Assembly: GCA_002862125.1 (NCBI GenBank)
Contig: PHSP01000001.1
Span: forward strand, 372,001-436,000
From: Methylobacter sp. KS41
Lineage (GTDB): Bacteria > Pseudomonadota > Gammaproteobacteria > Methylococcales > Methylomonadaceae
Reading direction: 5' to 3'
DNA: 64,000 nucleotides
This document shows positions 51,818 through 60,467 of the stretch, one piece after another. The notes beneath the pieces were generated by a model that saw only the letters and a program-made list of their open reading frames with translations, did not search any database and was not told where the DNA came from. The stretch's first letter is position 1, and each line of letters opens with the position of its first letter. Made by a program: the position numbers and the translations under genes.

Positions 51818-53710
51818 TCAAATAATGTCCGCCAAATTCCCCTTGGTTTCCAGCCATATCTTCCTGTCCGGCGAACGCCTTTTAGCCAGCAGTAAATCCA
51901 GTTGTCCGCTGGTGTCATCGTTTTCCGTGATGGTTAACTGGACCAGCCTGCGGGTATCCGGATTCATAGTCGTTTCCCGGAGCTGGGCGGGATTCATTTC
52001 TCCCAAACCCTTGAAACGTTGCACGTTGATTTGCCCTTTCAGCTTTTCGGCTTTGATTCTATCCAGAACGCCCTGGCGTTCGGACTCATCCAGCGCATAA
52101 AACACGCGTTTGCCGGCATCAATTCGATACAGCGGCGGCATGGCGACATAGACATGCCCTTCCCTGACCAGCGCATTAAAATGTTGATAAAATAACGCGC
52201 AAATTAACGTGGCGATGTGATTGCCGTCAGAATCGGCATCCGCCAGAATGCACACCTTGCCGTAGCGCAGGTTCCGCAAATCGCTGGAGCCGGGCTCTAT
52301 GCCCAAGGCGACGGCGATATCATGAACTTCCTGTGAAGCCATGACCTGACCGGACTCCACTTCCCAGGTATTTAGAATCTTGCCGCGCAGCGGCATAATC
52401 GCCTGAAAATCACGTTCGCGGGCTTGTTTGGCTGATCCGCCGGCCGAGTCGCCTTCCACCAGAAATAATTCCGTCCGGGCGATATCCTGAGCGGAACAAT
52501 CGGCCAATTTCCCCGGCAATGCGGGGCCGGAAGTGATTTTTTTACGGATGATTTTTTTATTGGAGCGCAGTCTTTTTTGCGCGCTGGAGATGATAATTTC
52601 AGCTATTTTTTCCCCTTCAGCCGGGTTCTGATTTAACCAGAGACTGAAACTGTCTTTAGCAACACCCGAGACAAACGCCACGCATTCGCGCGAACTCAGC
52701 CGCTCCTTGGTTTGACCGGAAAACTGCGGATCTTCCAGTTTGACCGACAACACAAAATGGCAGTTTTCCCAAACATCTTCCGGCGCGACCTTAACGCCGC
52801 GCGGCAGAATATTCCTGATATCGCAAAACTCCCGCATCGCTTCGGTAAGGCCTGCCCGCAAACCGTTAACATGGGTTCCGCCTTGCGCGGTGGGCACCAG
52901 GTTCACGTAGCTTTCGTTCAGGATTTCCGGCGGATTTTCAAGCGCCCAGACTATGCCCCATTCCACTGCTTCATGATTAGCCGCCATGTTGCCCATGAAC
53001 GGCTGTTCAGGGCGGAACTCAATGTCGCCAACCCGGTCCAGCAAATATTCTTTAAGCCCATCCTGATAACGCCACTGATACTCTTCGTCAGTTTGCTCGA
53101 CCTTTAAGGTTATCTTCAAGCCCGGACATAACACCGCCTTGGCGCGCAGGACGTGTTTTAGTTTGGTAACTGATATTTTATTGGAATCAAAGTATTTTTC
53201 ATTCGGCCGGAATTTGACCGCCGTCCCCGTGTTATTACGGCCTACTGTTCCTGTTTCCGTCAATTCGGTTTGCTTTTCGCCATCGGCATACTCCATGCGA
53301 TAGACTTTGCCATTGCGTTTGACTTCTATTTCCAGTTTTGCCGACAAGGCGTTGACGACCGATACGCCCACGCCATGCAGACCACCGGAAAACTGGTAGT
53401 TTTTGCTGGAAAACTTTCCGCCGGCATGCAACTGGGTAAGAATCACCTCAACGCCGGGAATGCCTTGTTCCGGATGAATATCAACCGGCATTCCCCGGCC
53501 GTCATCACTGACCAGCGCGGAACCGTCCTTATACAAGACGACATCGATAGCTTTTGCGTAACCCGCCAGCGCTTCATCAACACTGTTATCAACCACTTCC
53601 TGCACCAGATGGTTGGGCCGGGTGGTATCCGTGTACATGCCGGGACGTTTCCGGACCGGTTCCAGTCCACTTAAAACCTCTATCGCGGCCGCATTATATT
53701 CATTACTCAT
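51818..53710 (-). CDS. parE: DNA topoisomerase IV subunit B
   Basis: ParE is the ATPase subunit of the enzyme that decatenates daughter chromosomes. It has 630 residues, a normal length. Features in order are the GHKL ATPase (VDNSVDEALAGYAKAIDVV, SDDGRGMPVDIH, SGGLHGVGVSVVNALS), the transducer region, and the TOPRIM domain (FLVEGDSAGGSAKQARERDFQA, given as residues about 413-434; DADSDGNHI). The C-terminus is RRLVQLTITE...GNLADII. There is no companion parC in the window. The terminator at 51691-51733 follows. Confidence 0.97.
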   Translation of the reverse strand: MSNEYNAAAIEVLSGLEPVRKRPGMYTDTTRPNHLVQEVVDNSVDEALAGYAKAIDVVLYKDGSALVSDDGRGMPVDIHPEQGIPGVEVILTQLHAGGKFSSKNYQFSGGLHGVGVSVVNALSAKLEIEVKRNGKVYRMEYADGEKQTELTETGTVGRNNTGTAVKFRPNEKYFDSNKISVTKLKHVLRAKAVLCPGLKITLKVEQTDEEYQWRYQDGLKEYLLDRVGDIEFRPEQPFMGNMAANHEAVEWGIVWALENPPEILNESYVNLVPTAQGGTHVNGLRAGLTEAMREFCDIRNILPRGVKVAPEDVWENCHFVLSVKLEDPQFSGQTKERLSSRECVAFVSGVAKDSFSLWLNQNPAEGEKIAEIIISSAQKRLRSNKKIIRKKITSGPALPGKLADCSAQDIARTELFLVEGDSAGGSAKQARERDFQAIMPLRGKILNTWEVESGQVMASQEVHDIAVALGIEPGSSDLRNLRYGKVCILADADSDGNHIATLICALFYQHFNALVREGHVYVAMPPLYRIDAGKRVFYALDESERQGVLDRIKAEKLKGQINVQRFKGLGEMNPAQLRETTMNPDTRRLVQLTITENDDTSGQLDLLLAKRRSPDRKIWLETKGNLADII

Positions 53711-53815
53711 TATTCCTTAGCACTCATATTCCAATTTTATTTACAAAGTTTGCTCTACTGATAGGCTCCGCCATTAATCCCTTGCCGGATACAATGCTTT
53801 TCAGTCCGCCATACG

Positions 53816-54613
53816 CTAATCTCTTTTTAATGCCATTTTTGCCTCATCCCAGAAAGCATCAAGCTCCATCAACTCGCAGTCTATTAGACTCCGTCCTGAC
53901 GCCTCAACCTGCCGCTCGATATATTGGAAGCGCCTGGAAAATTTCCGGGTGCTTTCCTTGAGCGCAATTTCAGGGTTAACTTTTAAATGGCGGGCCAGAT
54001 TAACCGCGACCAGTAATAGGTCACCGATTTCTTCCTGTATATGCGCCTGATCGCCTGATTCCCAGGCTTCTTTCACCTCTTCCAGTTCTTCCTGCACTTT
54101 TGCAAAAACGGGTGGAACATCGGGCCAGTCAAAACCGTGTAGCGCGGCGCGGTCCTGGATTTTTTCGCACTCAATCAAGGCTGGAAGATTGCCTGCAACA
54201 CCCGATAAAACGCTGGATTGCGCTGCTTTGTTCTTCTCCTGCCGTTCGCTGGCTTTGGCTTGCTCCCAGGCCTGATGGCGTTCGGCATCGGTGTTAAAAA
54301 CGGCATCGGAGAAAACATGCGGATGCCGGCGGATCAGTTTTTCGCATATTCCCGCCGACACCTCTTCAAAATTAAACAAGCCGCGCTCGTTGGCAATCTG
54401 GGAATGAAAAACGACCTGGAGCAGAAGATCGCCTAATTCCGAACGCAGATCATCCAGATCATTCCGTTCAATGGCATCGGCGACTTCGTATGCTTCTTCA
54501 ATAACGTAAGGAATCAGGCTGGCGAAATCCTGTTTGAGATCCCAGGAGCATCCGTCTTCCGGTCTGCGCAGGCGAGCCATAAGATCCAATAGCTGTTGGG
54601 TGTTTTTTAGCAT
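53816..54613 (-). CDS. mazG: Nucleoside triphosphate pyrophosphohydrolase MazG
   Basis: MazG hydrolyses NTPs to NMPs and pyrophosphate, and helps clear ppGpp-related and non-canonical nucleotides. This 265-residue protein contains the two MazG domains. The first has the EExxE-like signature (PYVIEEAYEVADAIE, LGDLLLQVVFHS) and the second the repeated metal-binding pattern (VQEELEEVKEAW, EEIGDLLLVAVN). Length is normal for the full-length enzyme. It is 15 bp from the downstream kinase gene on the same strand, so probably co-transcribed. Confidence 0.96.
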   Translation of the reverse strand: MLKNTQQLLDLMARLRRPEDGCSWDLKQDFASLIPYVIEEAYEVADAIERNDLDDLRSELGDLLLQVVFHSQIANERGLFNFEEVSAGICEKLIRRHPHVFSDAVFNTDAERHQAWEQAKASERQEKNKAAQSSVLSGVAGNLPALIECEKIQDRAALHGFDWPDVPPVFAKVQEELEEVKEAWESGDQAHIQEEIGDLLLVAVNLARHLKVNPEIALKESTRKFSRRFQYIERQVEASGRSLIDCELMELDAFWDEAKMALKRD

Positions 54614-54628
54614 GAAAAATCCGGCATC

Positions 54629-55561
54629 TTAAAAGGAACAACCAAAGTTTTCGTGATAGCGTTGCTTGAAGCCGGCCATGTCCAATGCATGATTTTGCGT
54701 GCCGTGATGTTCTATCTTGATTGCCCCCATTAATGAAGCAATTCTTCCCGTGGTTTCCCAATCCAGTTCATTCATCAATCCATAAAGCAGGCCGGCGCGA
54801 TAGGCGTCGCCGCATCCGGTAGGATCAAGCAATGCTATGGGTTTTGCAGCGGGTATTACGATGCACTCTCCATTGGCGTATATTTTTGACCCTTTACCGC
54901 CCAAAGTAATAATCAAGGCTTCCACCCGTTCCGCCATTTGTTCCAGCGATAAACCGGTGCGCTCCTGCATTAACTCCGATTCGTAATCATTCAGCGTCAC
55001 CCAGGTCGCCTGATCGATAAATTTAAGCAATTCCGCCCCATTGAACATGGGCATGCCTTGACCTGGATCAAAAATAAAAGGTATATCCAATTCTGCAAAC
55101 TGGTCGGCGTGCAGCTGCATGCCTTCCTTGCCATCGGGCGACACGATGCCAATGCTGATGTCCCTGTCTACAGGGATGGAATTCAAATGCGAATAACTCA
55201 TTGCGCCCGGATGGAACGCGGTAATCTGGTTGCCCTCTTCGTCAGTGGTGATATAAGCCTGCCCCGTGTAATGATCATCCATGCTATAAATAAACTCACT
55301 GGATAAACCGTTCTGGCTCATCCATTGGCTGTAAGCCTCAAAATCATGACCCACGACCGCCATGGCTAAAGCCTCTTCACCCAGCAAATTCAAGTTGTAA
55401 GCAATATTACCCGCGCAACCGCCGTATTCACGGCGCATAACCGGCACTAAAAAAGATACATTCAGGATATGAACTTTTTCCGGCAGGATATGGTTTTTAA
55501 ATTTATCATGAAACACCATGATTGTGTCATAAGCCATTGATCCGCAAATTAATGCACTCAT
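54629..55561 (-). CDS. PfkB-family carbohydrate/adenosine kinase
   Basis: This 310-residue ribokinase-superfamily kinase phosphorylates a nucleoside or sugar with ATP. The glycine-rich first signature is GGCAGNIAYNL. The second, catalytic signature is DPTGCGDAYRAGLLYG (Asp/Gly/Cys-Gly-Asp anion hole and base). The N-terminal GSMAYDTIM and the acidic LITLGGKGSKIYANG also fit. The adenosine-kinase branch is a common annotation for this architecture, but the substrate is not proven. It is flanked by dgkA and mazG on the same strand. Confidence 0.9.
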   Translation of the reverse strand: MSALICGSMAYDTIMVFHDKFKNHILPEKVHILNVSFLVPVMRREYGGCAGNIAYNLNLLGEEALAMAVVGHDFEAYSQWMSQNGLSSEFIYSMDDHYTGQAYITTDEEGNQITAFHPGAMSYSHLNSIPVDRDISIGIVSPDGKEGMQLHADQFAELDIPFIFDPGQGMPMFNGAELLKFIDQATWVTLNDYESELMQERTGLSLEQMAERVEALIITLGGKGSKIYANGECIVIPAAKPIALLDPTGCGDAYRAGLLYGLMNELDWETTGRIASLMGAIKIEHHGTQNHALDMAGFKQRYHENFGCSF

Positions 55562-55574
55562 TTAAAGTCCTCTG

Positions 55575-55934
55575 TTAAAGTAAAATTAATGCCCAGGTTA
55601 CCGCCGCCCAGGCCAACGACATCATAACGGCTGCGGAACCAATATCTTTGGCCCTGCCTGATAACTCATGATGTTCAAAACCCACCCGGTCAACCACCGC
55701 TTCAACCGCTGTATTTAATAATTCAACCAGCATAACCAAAACCAGGCTGCCTATTAACAGCAGTTTTTCGATGTTGGTTTCCCCCAGCCAGATTGCCAGC
55801 GGAGTACCCGCGACAAAAAGAACGACTTCTTGTCTGAAGGCTTCTTCATGCATCCACGTTGCTTTAAACCCGGCAACAGAAAAGATACACGCGTTGATGA
55901 GGCGTTTAAAGCCTTTTGCATTTTGATTTGCCAT
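55575..55934 (-). CDS. dgkA: Diacylglycerol kinase
   Basis: A small inner-membrane kinase of 119 residues that returns diacylglycerol to phosphatidic acid during membrane lipid turnover. Three transmembrane helices are visible. The DgkA signature is EAFRQEVVLFV and the catalytic stretch is LNTAVEAVVDRVG (ELLNTAVE). The C-terminal helix AVMMSLAWAAVTWALIL closes the trimer-forming unit. It overlaps neither neighbour and lies 14 bp downstream of the kinase gene's upstream end. Confidence 0.95.
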   Translation of the reverse strand: MANQNAKGFKRLINACIFSVAGFKATWMHEEAFRQEVVLFVAGTPLAIWLGETNIEKLLLIGSLVLVMLVELLNTAVEAVVDRVGFEHHELSGRAKDIGSAAVMMSLAWAAVTWALILL

Positions 55935-56012
55935 TGTCTCGCTGATTACCCGTGCAGAAAAAGTGAATAGAACCCCAAGTAAAACCTAAAAACCTTACGA
56001 TGTTTCGCGGCA

Positions 56013-56396
56013 TTATTGTTCAATCATCGTTTGATATGCATTAGCGTCCATCAAAGACTCCAGACCGGACAGATCATCTGCTTTGACGCAAAACAACCAT
56101 GCTCCGTAGGGGTCGGAATTGACTTGCTCGGGCGTATCCGCCAGGGCCAGATTGACTGCAACAATTTCTCCGGCGACCGGGCTGAATATATCAGATGCCG
56201 TTTTAACCGACTCAACCACGGCGCATTGCTCTTGCGCTTTGATTTTGCGCCCTAATTCAGGTAGCTCTATATAAACCAAATCCCCCAATTGTTCCTGGGC
56301 AAAACCGGTTATTCCCACGCGAACAACATTATCATCCTCCAAATGCGCCCATTCATGCGAATTCGCATACTTTAAATTTTCCGGCAAACCACTCAT
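56013..56396 (-). CDS. gcvH: Glycine cleavage system H protein
   Basis: A lipoyl carrier that shuttles the aminomethyl group between the P, T and L proteins. At 127 residues it has the canonical lipoyl domain with the lipoylated Lys65 in [12 protein letters not shown]. The hairpin turns and the N-terminal HEWAHLED and C-terminal acidic segments are typical. No gcvT or gcvP lies nearby, which is not unusual. A 15-bp hairpin stands upstream, between it and the divergent grxC. Confidence 0.96.
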   Translation of the reverse strand: MSGLPENLKYANSHEWAHLEDDNVVRVGITGFAQEQLGDLVYIELPELGRKIKAQEQCAVVESVKTASDIFSPVAGEIVAVNLALADTPEQVNSDPYGAWLFCVKADDLSGLESLMDANAYQTMIEQ

Positions 56397-56435
56397 AAGT
56401 TTAATCTCTCAAAAATAATGCAAGTAAGATAACGA

Positions 56436-56480
56436 GGTTCAAGGCTCAAAGAACAAGGGAATGTTTTTGAACCTTGAACC
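56436..56480. repeat. Hairpin between divergent gcvH and grxC
   Basis: GGTTCAAGGCTCAAA (56436-56450) pairs with TTTGAACCTTGAACC (56466-56480), with one mismatch in 15 bp, and the sequence ccttcaaccctgaacct continues the motif. It lies in the shared promoter gap. It could be a regulatory stem or a simple repeat-derived palindrome. Confidence 0.5.
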
Positions 56481-56535
56481 TTCAACCCTGAACCTTTAGA
56501 CTACACCTCACTATATTAACAAACATCAATAAAAC

Positions 56536-56793
56536 ATGCCTGAGATACTGATCTACACGACCAATATTTGTCCCTACTGTGTTATGGCTAAACGTCTGCT
56601 CGATAAAAAAGGCGTCTCTTATACCGAGATTAACGTAGAGGCCCGGTCGGGATTGAGAGAAGAGATGATGCGCAAAACAAACCGCCGGACAGTGCCTCAA
56701 ATCTATATTGGCGATCTCCATGTAGGCGGTTTTGACGATCTTTACGCGCTGGAACAACAAAAGAAGCTGGATACCTTGCTGGGATTTGCTTGA
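56536..56793 (+). CDS. grxC: Glutaredoxin 3
   Basis: An 85-residue glutathione-dependent thioredoxin-fold reductase. The active site is CPYC (Cys12/Cys15) and the cis-proline region is TVPQIYIGD. GGFDDLYAL, the glutathione-binding GG-DD segment, also fits. It reduces disulfides and protein-glutathione mixtures in the cytoplasm. Length and motifs are typical. It is a single gene between gcvH (divergent) and the Hsp70 operon; a 135-bp gap follows it. Confidence 0.96.
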   Translation: MPEILIYTTNICPYCVMAKRLLDKKGVSYTEINVEARSGLREEMMRKTNRRTVPQIYIGDLHVGGFDDLYALEQQKKLDTLLGFA

Positions 56794-56928
56794 ATTCAGT
56801 CAATCCAAACATCGGGAGAGTCAGCAGATCAAAAAACCGTAATGTCTTGCCCTTAAACCAAACAGGCAATTTGGGATGGGCATGACCACCGTAAATAATG
56901 AAAATTTATAAAAAAACCTTTAACCCTG

Positions 56929-59451
56929 ATGAAAAAAAAGCCCTTTAACGCGCCGCAATCCCATGTTCCGGATATCAGTGTTCTTGAAACCCAGGCACTG
57001 TCCAAATTGAATGCCGGGCAATACAAAGAGGCGATTGATTTGTATAAAACGCTATTAAAACACGCAAATAATACTGATTGGCGGCAGGCATTGGCGCAGT
57101 GTTACCTGCAAAGGGCCCTGGCGTTCGCCAGTAAAGGCATGATTAAAGAAGCCGTGGTTTTGTGGGAAAATTATACCCAAAACGCCGAACCTCCGTATGA
57201 AGCCCTTGACCGCTATATCACCTGGCTTTTGCAAACGAATGACACGGCAAAAGTCAAAACCCGTCTGAGTCAGTTATCTGCGCAGCAACTGGACGAATGC
57301 TACCCTGATCTTGCCGGTTTGTTGGGTTTACTCATCATCACCGGAAAGACCGGTATTCAGGAACTGCTGCCGCAGGATTCTGTTTTCATAAGGGACTTTG
57401 GTTACGCGCAGGAAGCCTTAATCGCTTACCGGAACAATCAGCTGGAAAACATTGAACCGGCGCTGAAGAAATTGCCGTTTCGTTCCGCTTTCCGTGATTT
57501 TCGCACGCTGATGAAAGCGCTTCTGTTGATTCCGGAATCGGTCGAACAGGCGCAATCGCTGCTTGCCAAAATTCCGGCGGCATCACCATATCAACAAACG
57601 GGCGCATTGCTGTTGGCTGTTACGCATCAAGGCGCAGCGCTGGTTAATGACTTATTGCAACTCGCCCCTGCGCAAATCCAGATAATTGCAGCCGCAAAAA
57701 ACTTAAATACAAAACAGATCGAACTGCTTGATGCATTAAGCAAACAAAAAGACCGCTTAACGGACAAAGTAAAATTTAATTTAGCCATTCAGTATCAAAC
57801 GCTGATTGGCGCGGAATTGGCGCAAAATTACTGCCTTGCCGCACTTTCAAGCTATCCGGCCGGACAGCGCGATTTTATCAGGCGCTTTGGCGCTGTGGAT
57901 GACTTTGAAGCCTGGCGGTTAAAAGCGCTTGCGTGCGAACGCGATGGAGACTTTAACGGCGCCGAATATTATTGGAAGCAAGCCATTAATGTTTTAAAAA
58001 CCAGGGGGGCTGAGGCTGCCGTCAAGATAGCCCTGATTATGAGACATATCGCGGTCTATCAGCAATCGCCTGAAGAGGCCATTATGTGGCTAATGGACAG
58101 CTTGGATCATGACCCGGACGATCGCGAAAGTTACGTCAAAATTCTCCGATACTACGAACGGCAGGAGCAGGAAAACCATACCTTTAAGGACTGGCTGGAG
58201 AAAAGCTTCAAGAAATTTCCAAACGATGCTGAGTTATTGGGACTGGCGATCAAAGCTTCAGCGCGTAACAAAGCCTTTAAAAAAGCGGCGCAATATGCCC
58301 AGGCCTTGTTAAAAATTGACCCCGTTAACACGTTTGCCAAACAGATTCTATTTACCAGTCACTTGGCCCATGCGCGAAAATTAATCAAAAGTAAAAAGTT
58401 TCATCTGGTCGAAAAGGAAATTCAACAGGCCGAAACGATAACGCTTGGCAAACGTTACCAGACGCAGGCGCAGTTAATGCGGGGATTTTTTGTGTTTGTC
58501 TCGGAGGATAAAAAGCAAGGCGCTTCGTTGATTGCCGACGCTGTGCAAAACCTGAACGAAGGGCTTGCGTGCGCCTATTTTTGCGCCACGCTGGAAGCAT
58601 TGCTATTGGATTTACAGATCGCCCCGGCGCTAAGGGAATTGCCGCCACTGGCAAAAGAACATTTGCTGTCCCGGCAGGAAATGACCCAGCTTATCCGGCT
58701 CATCCATCAATATGCCGATGATGACAGCGTAAGCCCGGCGCTGCTGCATAAAGCGCTGGAAAAAATCAAAGCCGTTATCAAACAATCCATTAAAGTACAA
58801 GACTATGATGAAGAGCTGTTATTATCTCTATGCCAATGTCTGGAACGTATTCAGCATTTCGAGCTATTACGCGCTTGCGTCAAAATTGCCCAACCACTGT
58901 GGGTTAAACCCATCTGGATGTTCTATCGGGTGTATGCTGAAGTAAATGGCGATGCCGGCAAATGCTCTTACATGAACTTCTTGAGATTACGGGAAAACAT
59001 GGAAAACGCCCAACTGGAAAAAGATCAACGGGCTATTGTCCTGATCGGTAATTTTCTCGATCAATATCAAAAATCGCGCCAGCCATCCGGCTTCAATATT
59101 TTCGATTCATTATTAGGCGGCATCGATGACGAAGACGATGACCCGATGGATGAACTGTTTGGCCATCTTCCAAAAGATTTATTCGATCAACTCGATAAGA
59201 AAACGGTTGAGATTACTGACAAAAACCCGCCGGAGCGCGTGCTTAAATTACTCGCCGCCGATTATTTCTCAAACAATATCAATAAGTTGCTTGATGTAAT
59301 CAATGATGATCCGGCAGCATTTTTTGCCTTTTTAATGCTGAAAGCCGCTGATGAGCTCGGTATTGACATAGGCGTAACGGCTGAAAAAATTGTTAATTGT
59401 TTTATGCGTCAAAAAGCTGATTCAAAGCCAAGGCTATTTCCGTTTTTTTAA
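56929..59451 (+). CDS. TPR-rich protein heading the second Hsp70 operon
   Basis: An 840-residue cytoplasmic protein composed of helical TPR-like repeats (for example ALSKLNAGQYKEAIDLYKTLL, about 29-49, and LGLAIKASARNKAFKKAAQYAQ near 433). An acidic stretch (DDEDDDPMDEL) lies near residue 730. No catalytic motif is apparent. It is followed after 16 bp by a J-like protein, then GrpE, a DnaK-type Hsp70 and a zinc-ribbon protein, all on the plus strand with tiny gaps or overlaps. Its likely role is to bring substrates or partners to this dedicated Hsp70, an inference from context. The ribosome-binding site is weak. Confidence 0.72.
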   Translation: MKKKPFNAPQSHVPDISVLETQALSKLNAGQYKEAIDLYKTLLKHANNTDWRQALAQCYLQRALAFASKGMIKEAVVLWENYTQNAEPPYEALDRYITWLLQTNDTAKVKTRLSQLSAQQLDECYPDLAGLLGLLIITGKTGIQELLPQDSVFIRDFGYAQEALIAYRNNQLENIEPALKKLPFRSAFRDFRTLMKALLLIPESVEQAQSLLAKIPAASPYQQTGALLLAVTHQGAALVNDLLQLAPAQIQIIAAAKNLNTKQIELLDALSKQKDRLTDKVKFNLAIQYQTLIGAELAQNYCLAALSSYPAGQRDFIRRFGAVDDFEAWRLKALACERDGDFNGAEYYWKQAINVLKTRGAEAAVKIALIMRHIAVYQQSPEEAIMWLMDSLDHDPDDRESYVKILRYYERQEQENHTFKDWLEKSFKKFPNDAELLGLAIKASARNKAFKKAAQYAQALLKIDPVNTFAKQILFTSHLAHARKLIKSKKFHLVEKEIQQAETITLGKRYQTQAQLMRGFFVFVSEDKKQGASLIADAVQNLNEGLACAYFCATLEALLLDLQIAPALRELPPLAKEHLLSRQEMTQLIRLIHQYADDDSVSPALLHKALEKIKAVIKQSIKVQDYDEELLLSLCQCLERIQHFELLRACVKIAQPLWVKPIWMFYRVYAEVNGDAGKCSYMNFLRLRENMENAQLEKDQRAIVLIGNFLDQYQKSRQPSGFNIFDSLLGGIDDEDDDPMDELFGHLPKDLFDQLDKKTVEITDKNPPERVLKLLAADYFSNNINKLLDVINDDPAAFFAFLMLKAADELGIDIGVTAEKIVNCFMRQKADSKPRLFPFF

Positions 59452-59467
59452 TTAACTTCAGACACTT

Positions 59468-59806
59468 ATGAAATCACCTTACGAAATATTAGAGGTAACC
59501 GGACAAGCCTCGGACAGTGAAATAAAGCGGGCTTATCTGGAAAAGGTCAAACTCAACCCACCCGAGCGTGATCATGAAAAATTCCAGCAAATTCACAGCG
59601 CCTACGAAGCCGTTAAGAATGCAATATGCCGTGAAAAATACGCACTGTTTAATTATCCGCAAGCCGATTTCGACGCCCTGCTCGAGAAGGCGTTCAGCGC
59701 CGCTCAACCGGCATTAATGAGCGCGGATCATTTTGATAAATTACTGCGCGCCGGTATTGACGGCGCTTCCTTCCTGACCGGTAACCCTAAAAAAACAACA
59801 GCATGA
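59468..59806 (+). CDS. J-domain-like protein lacking HPD
   Basis: This 112-residue protein has a short J-domain at residues 3-65 (SPYEILEVTGQASDSEIKRAY, about 3-23; HSAYEAVKNA). The HPD tripeptide required to stimulate Hsp70 ATPase is replaced by Asn30-Pro31-Pro32 (LNPPERD). It has no Gly/Phe region, zinc fingers or C-terminal substrate domain, and after residue 66 it has a short helical tail. It lies 16 bp after the TPR gene and overlaps the GrpE start by 4 bp (ATGA). It is either a pseudo-J-protein adapted to this Hsp70 or a member of a divergent J subfamily. Confidence 0.82.
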   Translation: MKSPYEILEVTGQASDSEIKRAYLEKVKLNPPERDHEKFQQIHSAYEAVKNAICREKYALFNYPQADFDALLEKAFSAAQPALMSADHFDKLLRAGIDGASFLTGNPKKTTA

Positions 59807-60450
59807 ACGACGCCCCAAAAAACCCGCTGCTCGAAGAATTCCAGGCTTATCTGGAACAAACCGATCTGGCTCATACACTTAGCGCCGGACAACCTGACTT
59901 GAGCGCCTTGCTCAGCGAAATGGCTGGATTAAGGAGCGAGGTCAAAGCAGAATCAAGACACTTTAAATCTACGCTGGACGCCCTCAGTGACGCCCTGACG
60001 TCCCTGCAAACAGATAATAAAGTGCTTGCCGGCGAACTAGCCGCGCATGGCGAACAGTTGCAGCAAATGCGTAGCGAAACAATGCGCGCGGTACTGCTGG
60101 ATATCGTCGATATTTATGACCGGCTAACCGTGGGCTTTGGAGTTTTACATAACTACCATCCGGTTTCGTCTTTGTTCAGCCATTCCAAAAAACAGGATGT
60201 CCGCTTTATAAAATCCTTTAAAGAAGGCCAATCCATCACCCTCAAACGCTTTGAACAGCTGTTACAACGCTACAACGTCCGTGCTATAGAGTGTTTTGGC
60301 AAACTGCTTGATCCTCACACCATGAGCGCGGTTGAAATCAGCCATGACCCAAAACTTGAAAACGGTATTGTTCTTGAGGAATTGCGTAAAGGCTTTCTTT
60401 TTGAAAATAATGTCTTGCGACTGGCGGAAGTCAAAGTTAATAAACTCTAA
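59803..60450 (+). CDS. GrpE-type nucleotide exchange factor, atypical
   Basis: A 215-residue protein with a long N-terminal coiled coil (LRSEVKAESRHFKSTLDALS and DALTSLQTDNKVLAGEL, about 45-85). The GrpE-like wing domain follows, ending EELRKGFLFENNVLRLAEVKV, which matches the GrpE C-terminal block. It accelerates ADP release from Hsp70. The coiled coil and wing domain are normal in position, but the middle (VDIYDRLTVGFGVLHNYHP) is divergent from housekeeping GrpE. The start overlaps the J-like gene (ATGA). It serves the following DnaK-type protein, 17 bp downstream. Confidence 0.85.
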   Translation: MNDAPKNPLLEEFQAYLEQTDLAHTLSAGQPDLSALLSEMAGLRSEVKAESRHFKSTLDALSDALTSLQTDNKVLAGELAAHGEQLQQMRSETMRAVLLDIVDIYDRLTVGFGVLHNYHPVSSLFSHSKKQDVRFIKSFKEGQSITLKRFEQLLQRYNVRAIECFGKLLDPHTMSAVEISHDPKLENGIVLEELRKGFLFENNVLRLAEVKVNKL

Positions 60451-60467
60451 CACTTAACAATAAGCTT

